This document shows positions 1 through 7,433 of a stretch of DNA of 33,909 nucleotides, one piece after another. The stretch comes from an uncultured Bacteroidales bacterium. Its GTDB lineage: Bacteria > Bacteroidota > Bacteroidia > Bacteroidales > FEN-979. Made by a program: the position numbers and the translations under genes. The notes beneath the pieces are model-generated. The model was not told the origin of the DNA. It searched no databases and saw only the letters and a program-made list of their open reading frames with translations. Within the stretch, counting starts at the first letter, position 1, and each line of letters starts with the position of its first letter. The stretch spans positions 1 to 33,909 of the forward strand of contig CAIYUC010000224.1 in the NCBI GenBank assembly GCA_903929315.1. Direction: 5' to 3'.

Positions 1-1
1 A

Positions 2-259
2 AGTGAAATAAAAGGTGATGGGGAAAAGAGTATTGAAAATAATACAAGAGTCATATCTAAGTTCAGAACACCTATTTCCTTTACTGGTGCCTATAATGGT
101 AAAACTCTTCAATTAAATATAAAAGAAAAAGGAACCGAAAGAGAAACCACGGGAATGATTGTAGTAAAAAAAACCGATAGTAAAAAAATCTATGAAGGAA
201 CATTTACTACTACGGCAGCTAATTCATCAGGAAAATGTATTATTGAATTGGTGAATTAA
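2..259 (+). CDS. C-terminal end of an unrecognised protein (partial)
   Basis: The frame is open from the left edge of the window to a TAA at 257-259 and gives 85 residues, so the gene starts outside. I do not recognise the family. The piece is rich in Lys, Thr, Asn and Ser, with alternating hydrophobic residues (for example MIVVKK and KIYEGTFTTT) that suggest beta strands, and has no membrane segment. Codon use is AT-rich like the next 2 kb. It could be the tail of a small exported or lipocalin-like beta protein, but that is only a guess. The gene remnants that start 30 bases further on are in a different frame and unrelated. Confidence 0.6.
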   Translation, partial: SEIKGDGEKSIENNTRVISKFRTPISFTGAYNGKTLQLNIKEKGTERETTGMIVVKKTDSKKIYEGTFTTTAANSSGKCIIELVN

Positions 260-289
260 CTTATTCAGAACAATTAGAACAAAAACGAG

Positions 290-376
290 ATGAAAGAGTT
301 CTTATTCGTATTTAGAGCCGATTATAGTGCTATTTCTAAAGCGTCACCAGAAGAAATTCAGACAAGAACAAAATAA
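290..376 (+). pseudogene. YciI-like (YCII/DGPF family) N-terminal fragment, stopped and truncated
   Basis: An ATG at 290 opens 28 codons beginning MKEFLFVFRADYSAI and continuing SPEEIQTRTK. This is very like the start of small YCII-related (DGPF) proteins, which normally go on with a K/Q-W-M-D-W-I-G segment. Here a TAA (374-376) stands where a Lys or Gln codon would be expected, and after it the same frame still reads W-M-D-W-I-G-S before the resemblance ends at about 397. The gene therefore looks broken twice, by a nonsense change and by loss of the remaining two thirds. The intact family has about 100-120 residues. Family assignment is by eye. Confidence 0.6.
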
Positions 377-792
377 TGGATGGATTGGATAGGCAGCTTG
401 ATGAAGTATTCAATTATGCTTCAGACTGGGAAAAATGGTCCGATTGGTTTGAAGGTGTTTATGATTTCAAGCCAACGACAGAAACAAAGAAAGGTAACGG
501 AGCACGCTATGCTTATAAGGCAAAAATGATGGGGCTATATGTGCAGGTGGAAACAGAGATCCATGATTTTGTTATAAATAAAGGTTGGGTAGGTAAGGTT
601 ACTAAAGGAATGCCGAACCAAACCCAATGGATCTTTGAAATAAATGATGAAGGCACTAAGTTCACCTATATGCTTGAATACAAATTACCGATTCCTATAA
701 TTGGTCCTTTACTTGACAAATTTATTTTGAAACCTCATTGGATCAAAATAATAGAAAAATCACTTCAGAACCTGAATCAAAAATTGCAATAG
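376..792 (+). pseudogene. SRPBCC (START/polyketide cyclase-like) protein, N-terminally truncated by fusion to a YciI remnant
   Basis: From residue 9 onward (DEVFNYASDWEKWSDWFEG) the 138-residue frame reads as an SRPBCC-fold protein, the hydrophobic-cavity family that includes polyketide cyclase/dehydrase-like and CoxG-like proteins. Such proteins usually start with one more strand containing a V-x-A-P-x-E/D-x-V-F pattern. Here the first eight residues (MDGLDRQL) are instead an out-of-frame reading of the YciI W-M-D-W-I-G segment. The original start is thus missing, and the ATG at 376 overlaps the YciI stop as ATAATG. The rest, to the C-terminal amphipathic helix (IIEKSLQNLNQKLQ), looks intact, so a shortened protein could still be made. 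No Shine-Dalgarno site is visible. Confidence 0.6.
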
Positions 793-864
793 AAGAGAAG
801 ATTTTTCACGACCAAATAAAAAGTAGAACTATATCAAATATAAAACACGGCACATAATATTATT

Positions 865-2184
865 ATGTCAATGATGTTTAGATTCATCTTTATTATTTTG
901 CTTACAAGCGAGGTTGTCTTTGCTCAATCCAATGGATTGAAAATCACCGGATATGATATTAACTTTACTTTGAATTTATCAAGCAGGAAATTTTTTATTG
1001 ATGCTCAGGTAACCTTTCAAAAGAAAGATTCTGCGGACACCTTTTCTCTTCTATTAAGCCATTATGCTTCTATAACCAATGTAAAATCAATTAATAATGA
1101 GATAATTCCATTTAACGTTTCCGGGAACGATACTTTATCTGTCAGCTTACCCGAAAAAACCGAAAAGAGTGAAAAGTTCACTTTATTATTCTCATACGTC
1201 CTTCCTGCTGATTCATTCCTGGTCGACAAAGGGATGTTTATAATGAAACGTGTTTTCAGATGGTACCCTTTTCAGAAAGGAGACATTTTTAATTCGACAA
1301 TCAGGATAACAGTTCCTGATAACCTGATTACGCTGAGCAATGGAACATGCGAAAAGAAATTAAGGTCGAATCACACGACTACTTTTGTTTGGAAAACTAC
1401 TCACGAGAGTGATCTTGCCCTGTTTATTTTTAACCCTGATTCGATGGAATACAAATCGGAGGTTTTTGCAGGAATACGGATCAACTACTATTTTGTTCCC
1501 GGTTTGAAAGATGAACAAAAGATAATTTCACTGGTTAAGAGTTCCTTTAGTTTCTATAGTAATTATTTAGCAAGATATCAAAATGATACTTATACCGTGA
1601 TTGAGATTCCGGCAAATTGGTTTCTCGGCCAAAGCCTGCATACCTTGCTGCTTTTTACTCCAAAATTACTGGAATATATACCCGATCCTGGTGCATGGGT
1701 GCCACATGAAGTTGGACATCAATGGTTTGGAAATAAAGTACGCGCTGGTGAACAGGCTAATGGCAGGTGGTTTGTTGAAGAATCCATAAATGAATATTTA
1801 AGAGCAATGTATATTGAACACTTATATGGATCCGATTCATTAAAACATATGATGGAGGATTTTTATTTAGCAAACTACAAAGCCAATGTTAAGAAGGGGA
1901 AGGATGTTTCCATTATGGATGTTTCTTCTGTGAATAACTCTATAGAAGAAGCTCAATGTATTTATGCAAAAGGACCTATTGTTTTGCATCTGTTGCGGAA
2001 ATGCATGGGTAACGATCACTGGAATACCATGATTAAAAAAATTTACAAAGATTTTCAAAACAGGTTCTTTACTCTTGATGATTTTAAAAATTATATCTCA
2101 AAATATGATCATGAGGGGCATTGCCTCAGGGTATTTAATACTTTTCTGATTATAAAGGGTATTCCTGAAAATTTAACTTTTTAG
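865..2184 (+). CDS. Exported M1-like zinc metallopeptidase (gluzincin)
   Basis: This 439-residue protein has a signal peptide (residues 1-20, ending VVFA-Q) and should act in the periplasm or at the surface. Residues about 25-200 form the beta-rich N-terminal domain of M1 aminopeptidases. The zinc motif HEVGH lies at 281-285 with a Glu pair at 305-306, and an IYAKG segment (Tyr367) matches the conserved catalytic Tyr region of M1 enzymes. Two oddities: the usual spacing between HExxH and the third ligand is 18 residues but here 19 or 20, and the G-x-M-E-N substrate motif is not found (the region reads IPANWFLGQSLH). A true aminopeptidase role is therefore uncertain; it may be an endopeptidase or a diverged member. 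The start gives MSMMFRF; the Met codons at 871 and 874 would also keep the signal peptide. Confidence 0.75.
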   Translation: MSMMFRFIFIILLTSEVVFAQSNGLKITGYDINFTLNLSSRKFFIDAQVTFQKKDSADTFSLLLSHYASITNVKSINNEIIPFNVSGNDTLSVSLPEKTEKSEKFTLLFSYVLPADSFLVDKGMFIMKRVFRWYPFQKGDIFNSTIRITVPDNLITLSNGTCEKKLRSNHTTTFVWKTTHESDLALFIFNPDSMEYKSEVFAGIRINYYFVPGLKDEQKIISLVKSSFSFYSNYLARYQNDTYTVIEIPANWFLGQSLHTLLLFTPKLLEYIPDPGAWVPHEVGHQWFGNKVRAGEQANGRWFVEESINEYLRAMYIEHLYGSDSLKHMMEDFYLANYKANVKKGKDVSIMDVSSVNNSIEEAQCIYAKGPIVLHLLRKCMGNDHWNTMIKKIYKDFQNRFFTLDDFKNYISKYDHEGHCLRVFNTFLIIKGIPENLTF

Positions 2185-2205
2185 TCACCCCCATGATGGG
2201 GTTGA
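2185..2205 (+). terminator. Hairpin directly after the metallopeptidase stop
   Basis: Immediately after the TAG, TCACCCCCA (2185-2193) pairs with TGGGGTTGA (2197-2205) around a 3-base loop, with one C-U mismatch. No long T run follows, so termination would be weak or the hairpin may only protect the 3' end. Confidence 0.4.
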
Positions 2206-2246
2206 GTTTATTAAAGAAACCGCGAAATATTTTAGTAATAACTCAA

Positions 2247-2283
2247 TTTTATCTATATCTGTTTATTTGTGCGTAATTTCAAA
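2247..2283 (+). promoter_or_regulatory. Promoter-like element, copy 1 (matches 5337-5373)
   Basis: This 37-base stretch matches 29 of 37 positions with the segment upstream of the gene at 5384. It contains TAATTTCA (2274-2281), close to the Bacteroidota -7 consensus TAnnTTTG. The -33 TTG of the other copy is not conserved here (TCT instead). A start near 2287 would give a leader of about 50 bases. Confidence 0.35.
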
Positions 2284-2325
2284 TGACCAGTATTCAGTCT
2301 GGAAAGTTTTGATACGGACTGATGT

Positions 2326-2331
2326 GAGGAG
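2326..2331 (+). promoter_or_regulatory. Shine-Dalgarno site GAGGAG
   Basis: GAGGAG stands six bases before the ATG at 2338 and fixes that start. Such a clear site is uncommon in this window, where most starts have none. Confidence 0.6.
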
Positions 2332-2337
2332 AAATTT

Positions 2338-3729
2338 ATGAAAAACATCATTTCTGTTATATTGTTTATTTATGCAGTTTTAGCAATACTTACCATCGTT
2401 TTTTTTAATGGTACAGGTGATGCGGGAGACAGTGTTTATCATTACTTATTTGCAAAATATGCTCCGGTACATCCTGAACTTTTTTTTGACCAATGGGCTA
2501 AGCCGGTGTATGTTCTTTTAGCCTGCCCTTTTGCTCAAATCGGGTTTGCTGGAGTTAAGATTTTTAATGCAATTGTATCGCTCACAACCATTTTCTTGAC
2601 CTTCAAAATAGCCCGGGAGTTAAATATTAAAAATGCTGTTATTAGCGCTGTTATTATGATATTTACCCCCCTTTATTATATACTAACCTTTTCAGGACTC
2701 ACGGAACCATTATTTGCATTAATAATAGCAGTCTGTATATACTTAGCCGTCAAACAAAAATATTTGGCTACCTGCCTGGTTCTTTCATTCCTTCCGTTTG
2801 TCCGTTCGGAAGGACTTATAATAATTGGTGTCTTTGGTATCTGGCTTTTATTTAAAAAACAATGGAAGGTATTGCCATTCCTGCTTTTTGCCTCTCTTTT
2901 GTATTCGATAGCCGGCTATTTTGTTTATCATGATTTTTTATGGGTATTCAACAAAATCCCTTATGCAAAACTTAGCAGCCAATACGGTAGTGGTAAACCA
3001 TTTCATTTTGTTGTACAGTTGCTTTATGTAGTAGGAGTTCCGATTTATATCCTGTTTTGGATCGGAGTCATCAGCATCATCTTCAGGACAATTAAAAAGA
3101 AAATAATCCGGGAAGAACAAATTTTAATTTTCATTGGGTTTCTGTGTTTCTTTATAGCTCATTCCTTATTCTGGCATTTCGGGATCTTTAATTCGATGGG
3201 ATTAAAAAGAGTTTTAATTGGAGTTATGCCCATGATAGCTGTCATTTCATTACAAGGCTTCAATTTTATAACGGAGGATATACTTAGCGGAAAAAGAATC
3301 CTGAAAATGATTATTCAGGGATTGTTAGTGGGCTATATTGTTATATTCCCATTCACATCCAATCCTGCTGCAATAAACTGGAGAAGAGATATGATGCTTA
3401 ATAAAGATCAGCAATCAGCCAATGCATCGGTTCATTTTATTTTAAATAAAAAAGGAACAAATTCACGCGTTCTATGCGCACACCCTTACTTATGCATGGT
3501 GCTTAATATTGATTGTTTTGATAAAAATAAAAGATTGGAGTTGACCCAAAATGACATTGAGCAAATGAAAGCAGGAGATATCATCATTTGGGAAAATTGG
3601 TTTGCAGTGATTGAATCGAATATCAAAAAAGAGGATCTCGATTATAATGCCGGCTTGATTAATCTGTATAATTTAAAAACAATTGATGATGGACGTGACA
3701 TAATTTATTCGGTTTATATGAAAAAATAA
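2338..3729 (+). CDS. Polytopic GT-C-like glycosyltransferase (mannosyltransferase-type membrane protein)
   Basis: This 463-residue protein has about ten hydrophobic segments; the first covers residues 2-23 and the following loop holds an acidic pair (GDAGDSVYHY, D28 and D31). An acidic motif in the first extracytoplasmic loop is typical of GT-C enzymes, which use polyprenyl-phosphate sugars and act across the inner membrane. An R-S-E-G segment near residue 160 resembles the RPEG-type motif of related mannosyltransferases. The last ~100 residues form a soluble domain. Three more glycosyltransferase-type genes follow on the same strand, including a possible producer of polyprenyl-phosphate sugar at 7434, so a shared glycan assembly role is likely. 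The start is fixed by GAGGAG at 2326. Acceptor and sugar cannot be read from the sequence. Confidence 0.65.
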   Translation: MKNIISVILFIYAVLAILTIVFFNGTGDAGDSVYHYLFAKYAPVHPELFFDQWAKPVYVLLACPFAQIGFAGVKIFNAIVSLTTIFLTFKIARELNIKNAVISAVIMIFTPLYYILTFSGLTEPLFALIIAVCIYLAVKQKYLATCLVLSFLPFVRSEGLIIIGVFGIWLLFKKQWKVLPFLLFASLLYSIAGYFVYHDFLWVFNKIPYAKLSSQYGSGKPFHFVVQLLYVVGVPIYILFWIGVISIIFRTIKKKIIREEQILIFIGFLCFFIAHSLFWHFGIFNSMGLKRVLIGVMPMIAVISLQGFNFITEDILSGKRILKMIIQGLLVGYIVIFPFTSNPAAINWRRDMMLNKDQQSANASVHFILNKKGTNSRVLCAHPYLCMVLNIDCFDKNKRLELTQNDIEQMKAGDIIIWENWFAVIESNIKKEDLDYNAGLINLYNLKTIDDGRDIIYSVYMKK

Positions 3730-3740
3730 AACTTCTACCA

Positions 3741-3774
3741 AAAAAAATAAACACCATTAAAACAGGCGTTTATT
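3741..3774 (+). terminator. Hairpin after the first GT-C gene; shares a 28-base motif with 5251-5278
   Basis: AATAAACACC (3746-3755) pairs with GGCGTTTATT (3765-3774), nine of ten pairs, around a nine-base loop, twelve bases after the stop. It is preceded by an A run on the plus strand, so it could also act on the opposite strand. Positions 3741-3768 match 5251-5278 at 24 of 28 bases. Confidence 0.5.
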
Positions 3775-3796
3775 CAAAGCGTTATAAGCAAATAGA

Positions 3797-5260
3797 ATGG
3801 ACCTAATTAGAAAAAATAAATACTTGCTATTGATCATCCTTATTTTTGGAATATTATATTCCCTGATTTCTATTGTTAATCATTACAATTTCAGAACATA
3901 TGCATTGGATCTGGGAGCATATACAAATGCGCTATATGATTATATTCACTTTCAATGGAATGATAGTACAGTTTTTAAGGAAGTGAAGGAAAATCTTTTA
4001 TCTGACCATTTTGATTTATATCTCATACTGTTTTCTCCCTTGTCATTAATATTCAAGAGCTACACACTGTTAATAGTTCAGATATTTTTTATTTTATCAG
4101 GGGGATTGGGTATTTATAAATATTTTTCTCTTTTGGGGAAACCAACTAGTTTAGCATTATGTGCTACTCTTTATTTTTATTTGTTTTTCGGTGTTTTCTC
4201 TGCTGTTTCATTTGATTATCATAGCAATGTAGTTGCAGCATCTGTTATTCCCTGGTTTTTCTATTTACTTAAACAAAGAAAAATTATTGGAGCGGGTTTA
4301 ATGGTTTTGTTCATACTTATTTCAAAAGAGAATATTTCTTTATGGTTGGCATTTATATGTTTAGGTCTGATTGTAGAGTATAGGAAAGATCCTTTACTGA
4401 GGAATTATTTATTTTTTTCTTTCATAATATGTATTTTATATTTTGTGCTGATAACTGCTATCGTTATGCCATGGTTATCAAATAATAAAACTTATCCTCA
4501 TTTTCATTACTCGTTTTTGGGAAATAATTCATTTGAAGCCTTAGTGTTTTTAATAAAACACCCTCTTGCATCTTTAAAAATACTATTTATTAACCATACT
4601 AACCAGCCATTTGGAGATTATGCTAAAGCAGAGTTCCACATACTTCTTTTAATTTCAGGTTTACCTTTGCTGATTTTAAAGCCTCAATACATTTTGATGC
4701 TGATTCCGATCTATTTTCAGAAACTTTTTCATGATGATTATGCTATGTGGGGTATTGATGGACAATATAGTATTGAATATGCCCCAATTATGGCAATTGG
4801 TATTTTTTTAGTCATTAATGAATTTAGAAATAAAAGGATAGCAAAGTTAATCTCTGTCATTGTGTTAATTACCACTTTAAGTTGTACCATCAGAATAATG
4901 GATCATACTATTTTATTTACCGATAAGTCAAGGATCAGAATTTATCAGTGTTCCCATTATTCAAGGGATTACTCTGTGCATAAAGTGCATGAGCAGCTTT
5001 CAAAAATTCCTGAAAATGCTATTGTTAGCGCACAATCTCCTTTTTTACCTCATTTAGCATATCGAGACAATATTTATCAATTTCCATTGATTAAAGACGC
5101 TGAGTTTATTATATATTCTGAAAAAGAAGAACCCTATCCGACAGATAGGGATACTTTTAGTTCAATAACAACAGCACTTGAAAACTCAAAAGAATGGACC
5201 GTAAAATATAAAGATGAAAACCTGACGATTTTAAAAAAATCTGCTTATATAAAAAAATAA
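3797..5260 (+). CDS. DUF2079-type polytopic membrane protein (GT-C superfamily)
   Basis: The 487-residue protein follows the DUF2079 pattern from end to end: a first membrane segment, then the loop motif LDLGAYTNALYDY (D38), the pair SDHFD (D70, H71), a DYHSNV segment near residue 140, and S-K-E-N at 176-179. DUF2079 proteins are predicted GT-C glycosyltransferases of unproven specificity. It stands between two other GT-C-like genes on the same strand. Its base composition is far more AT-rich than its neighbours: two 60-base lines counted by hand (4381 and 4801) have 20% and 22% G+C, against 48% for a line in the gene at 7434. That suggests separate acquisition. The ATG at 3797 has no visible Shine-Dalgarno site. 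Confidence 0.7.
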   Translation: MDLIRKNKYLLLIILIFGILYSLISIVNHYNFRTYALDLGAYTNALYDYIHFQWNDSTVFKEVKENLLSDHFDLYLILFSPLSLIFKSYTLLIVQIFFILSGGLGIYKYFSLLGKPTSLALCATLYFYLFFGVFSAVSFDYHSNVVAASVIPWFFYLLKQRKIIGAGLMVLFILISKENISLWLAFICLGLIVEYRKDPLLRNYLFFSFIICILYFVLITAIVMPWLSNNKTYPHFHYSFLGNNSFEALVFLIKHPLASLKILFINHTNQPFGDYAKAEFHILLLISGLPLLILKPQYILMLIPIYFQKLFHDDYAMWGIDGQYSIEYAPIMAIGIFLVINEFRNKRIAKLISVIVLITTLSCTIRIMDHTILFTDKSRIRIYQCSHYSRDYSVHKVHEQLSKIPENAIVSAQSPFLPHLAYRDNIYQFPLIKDAEFIIYSEKEEPYPTDRDTFSSITTALENSKEWTVKYKDENLTILKKSAYIKK

Positions 5261-5278
5261 ACGCCATTGAAATTGGCG
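5251..5278 (+). terminator. Hairpin overlapping the end of the DUF2079 gene
   Basis: CGCCA (5262-5266) pairs with TGGCG (5274-5278) just after the stop codon at 5258-5260. The whole 28-base segment is a second copy of the element at 3741-3768 (24 of 28 identical). There is no following T run, so it is weaker than a textbook terminator. Confidence 0.4.
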
Positions 5279-5336
5279 GGAATTCTGTTTTTACCAAATT
5301 TCAAACCTTTCCATGAATTTTTCAGGAATAAGTCCT

Positions 5337-5373
5337 TTTTATTGATATCCGGTTATTAGTTCGTAATTTTAGA
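5337..5373 (+). promoter_or_regulatory. Promoter-like element, copy 2 (TTG-N19-TAATTTTA)
   Basis: A TTG (5342-5344) and TAATTTTA (5364-5371) are 19 bases apart, close to the Bacteroidota TTG / TAnnTTTG promoter. The segment matches 2247-2283 at 29 of 37 bases. It lies 11 bases before the ATG at 5384 and downstream of the hairpin at 5251-5278, so this gene probably has its own promoter. Confidence 0.5.
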
Positions 5374-5383
5374 CCCCTGATTA

Positions 5384-7366
5384 ATGGAAGTGTCTGATAT
5401 GAAGAAGTTCTTATTTCATTTAACTGAAAAAAACTCGTTTTTTGCGATGAGGGCTCATGATGAAAACCTGTTTAAAAAAAATAAAGGGCTTTGTTATACA
5501 GTGTTCCTGATCATAATAATTGTTACATTCTATCCGCTTTTCCTGTCAGGTTTCGGATGTCCTGATGATCTTAATAACTATTTCGTCCTTAAAGGAGGGA
5601 GTATTTCTTCGAATAAACAATTCCTGGCAGAACTTGCCGGGAGGTTTTATTACCTTATAATACATCCGATGTACATGGTGCCATATATATGCGACAACCC
5701 GGTTGTTATAAAACTTTTTCACCACATTCCCCTCATTGCAGGCTTTATTCTTTTTGCCATTATTCTTTTCAGACTGATGCATTCAAAGGAATTATCCTTT
5801 TTTTACTTTTTGGTATTCCTGGTCATTGCCCAGGCCTCCCGTCACACCTCGCTGTTCCTTACCTATCCGTTCTTTTTTACGTTTTCATTCGACCTGCTGT
5901 TATTGTCTTTTCTTTTTCTCCTCAATTATTTTAAGAACTCCGGGAAATACAATCTGTTCCTTTCGGTTTTCCTTTTTACGGCAGGATTGCTTTTTTACGA
6001 GAGCTATCTCCTGTACCTGATTATTTTAGCCATTATGATTTTTGCTTTCCGGTCTAAGAAAGGTGAGAATATTTTGCAGGTATTGAAACATTCCTTCATG
6101 ATTTTTCTCCCATTTTTGGTGGTTGGAATTCTTTATGTTGCCGCTTATTTAATCTACAGGATCTATCATCCTTCACACTATACAGGAACGTCATTCGATC
6201 TGAATAATCTCACTTTATCGAATTTCTTTTCAGCCATCTGGAAACTGTCCATAACCTCCTACCCGTTAACCGTCTTTACAGAGAGCGGGACATTATTTAC
6301 TGAAAAATCAGAACTGATCCTTGGGTATTCTCCTGTTGTACTGAAGCTTATTCTGAATGCACGGATCGAATGGATCATCAAAGGAATCTGTGTTGCGATC
6401 ACCGGATTTATCCTATTGGCAGGCATCGCAAGAATCAAATTCAAAACGCTCCTGGCAGGAATTTTACTGTCTGTTTTACTGATCATTATTCCGGCCATTC
6501 CCATGGCGCTGTCCGTAAAATATATCGAGTACACGCTTCAGCATGAAATGCGGGGATATGTATGCACTTTTTTTTCCCTCTTCGGGACGGTACTTTTAAT
6601 CAGCATTTTAATCGGGTACCTCATCAATTTGCTGAATTTTAATTTTCTGCTGAAAAGAATTATGATCCTGCTTTCAGCAGTCTGTTTTTTTACTTTTTCT
6701 GTACTGACTGATTTTACCAATTATTCCATAGCTAAGGATTTCCGGAGTGACAACCTGAGGCTTTATGCATTGGATGAACTGATGAAAACTGACACATTTT
6801 TATCCATTCCTCCTTATTCCTTCTTCTATACAAAAGATCTTTACAATAGTATTTCCATCTCTGCAGGTGGACTGATACAACAAAATTTTGATTGGGGCTA
6901 TTACATGTTTATAAAAACACATGTCCCTCAACAATCTTTCCGCAACTATAAAGACATCAATGTAAACAACCAGGATTCCATTAAACCTATTTATTATCTG
7001 TCTATGCTGCAGGCTGAAAAGTCGGAAGAGATTATGCTGGTCCTTGCTAAAATGGCTCCAAAAGGGAGAAAAGATACAATCCCGGGCCAGTTTACCGATA
7101 AAGTATGGGTTTTGTATTATTCCCCTTGCAAGACGTTCTCGGTCAGTTTCAGGTGCAAGGATGATACCCTGAACACCGATACGGAATTGAAAGTAAATCA
7201 AATGGAGAGGAAGATCATTCCGGGTAAAAATTTTGAGATGACGATCTATAATACAAAGAAAAATGAGGCCGCGACATTTTTCTCAATCTCATTGCCTGAC
7301 ATTGACTTGAAAAGTATCCGGATTTCAGATATCGTCGATAAGGATATCATGGTATTTTATCTTTGA
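5384..7366 (+). CDS. Large polytopic membrane protein, GT-C-like
   Basis: This 660-residue protein has a short cytoplasmic start, about ten to twelve membrane segments between residues 35 and 450, and a soluble C-terminal domain of about 200 residues. The first loop carries GCPDDLNNYF (D61, D62), which fits the acidic loop motif of GT-C glycosyltransferases, but I cannot name the family. Its length and architecture resemble large bacterial glycosyltransferase-like proteins of surface polysaccharide loci. The reading begins at the first ATG; a second ATG at 5399 (MKKFLFHL) is an equally good start because no Shine-Dalgarno site favours either. If the promoter at 5342-5371 is real, the transcript would begin only a few bases before the first ATG. 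The next gene (GT2) follows after 67 bases. Confidence 0.55.
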   Translation: MEVSDMKKFLFHLTEKNSFFAMRAHDENLFKKNKGLCYTVFLIIIIVTFYPLFLSGFGCPDDLNNYFVLKGGSISSNKQFLAELAGRFYYLIIHPMYMVPYICDNPVVIKLFHHIPLIAGFILFAIILFRLMHSKELSFFYFLVFLVIAQASRHTSLFLTYPFFFTFSFDLLLLSFLFLLNYFKNSGKYNLFLSVFLFTAGLLFYESYLLYLIILAIMIFAFRSKKGENILQVLKHSFMIFLPFLVVGILYVAAYLIYRIYHPSHYTGTSFDLNNLTLSNFFSAIWKLSITSYPLTVFTESGTLFTEKSELILGYSPVVLKLILNARIEWIIKGICVAITGFILLAGIARIKFKTLLAGILLSVLLIIIPAIPMALSVKYIEYTLQHEMRGYVCTFFSLFGTVLLISILIGYLINLLNFNFLLKRIMILLSAVCFFTFSVLTDFTNYSIAKDFRSDNLRLYALDELMKTDTFLSIPPYSFFYTKDLYNSISISAGGLIQQNFDWGYYMFIKTHVPQQSFRNYKDINVNNQDSIKPIYYLSMLQAEKSEEIMLVLAKMAPKGRKDTIPGQFTDKVWVLYYSPCKTFSVSFRCKDDTLNTDTELKVNQMERKIIPGKNFEMTIYNTKKNEAATFFSISLPDIDLKSIRISDIVDKDIMVFYL

Positions 7367-7433
7367 TTTCGTAGGATCATATGGATATGTAAGCAAGCTT
7401 ATCACAAAAGATCCAGGAATTATCCTATTATAA

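Noticed and set aside
852-868. ACATAA / TTATGT hairpin covering the metallopeptidase start codon
   Set aside because: Six A-T-rich pairs are expected by chance in such DNA and would hardly be stable.
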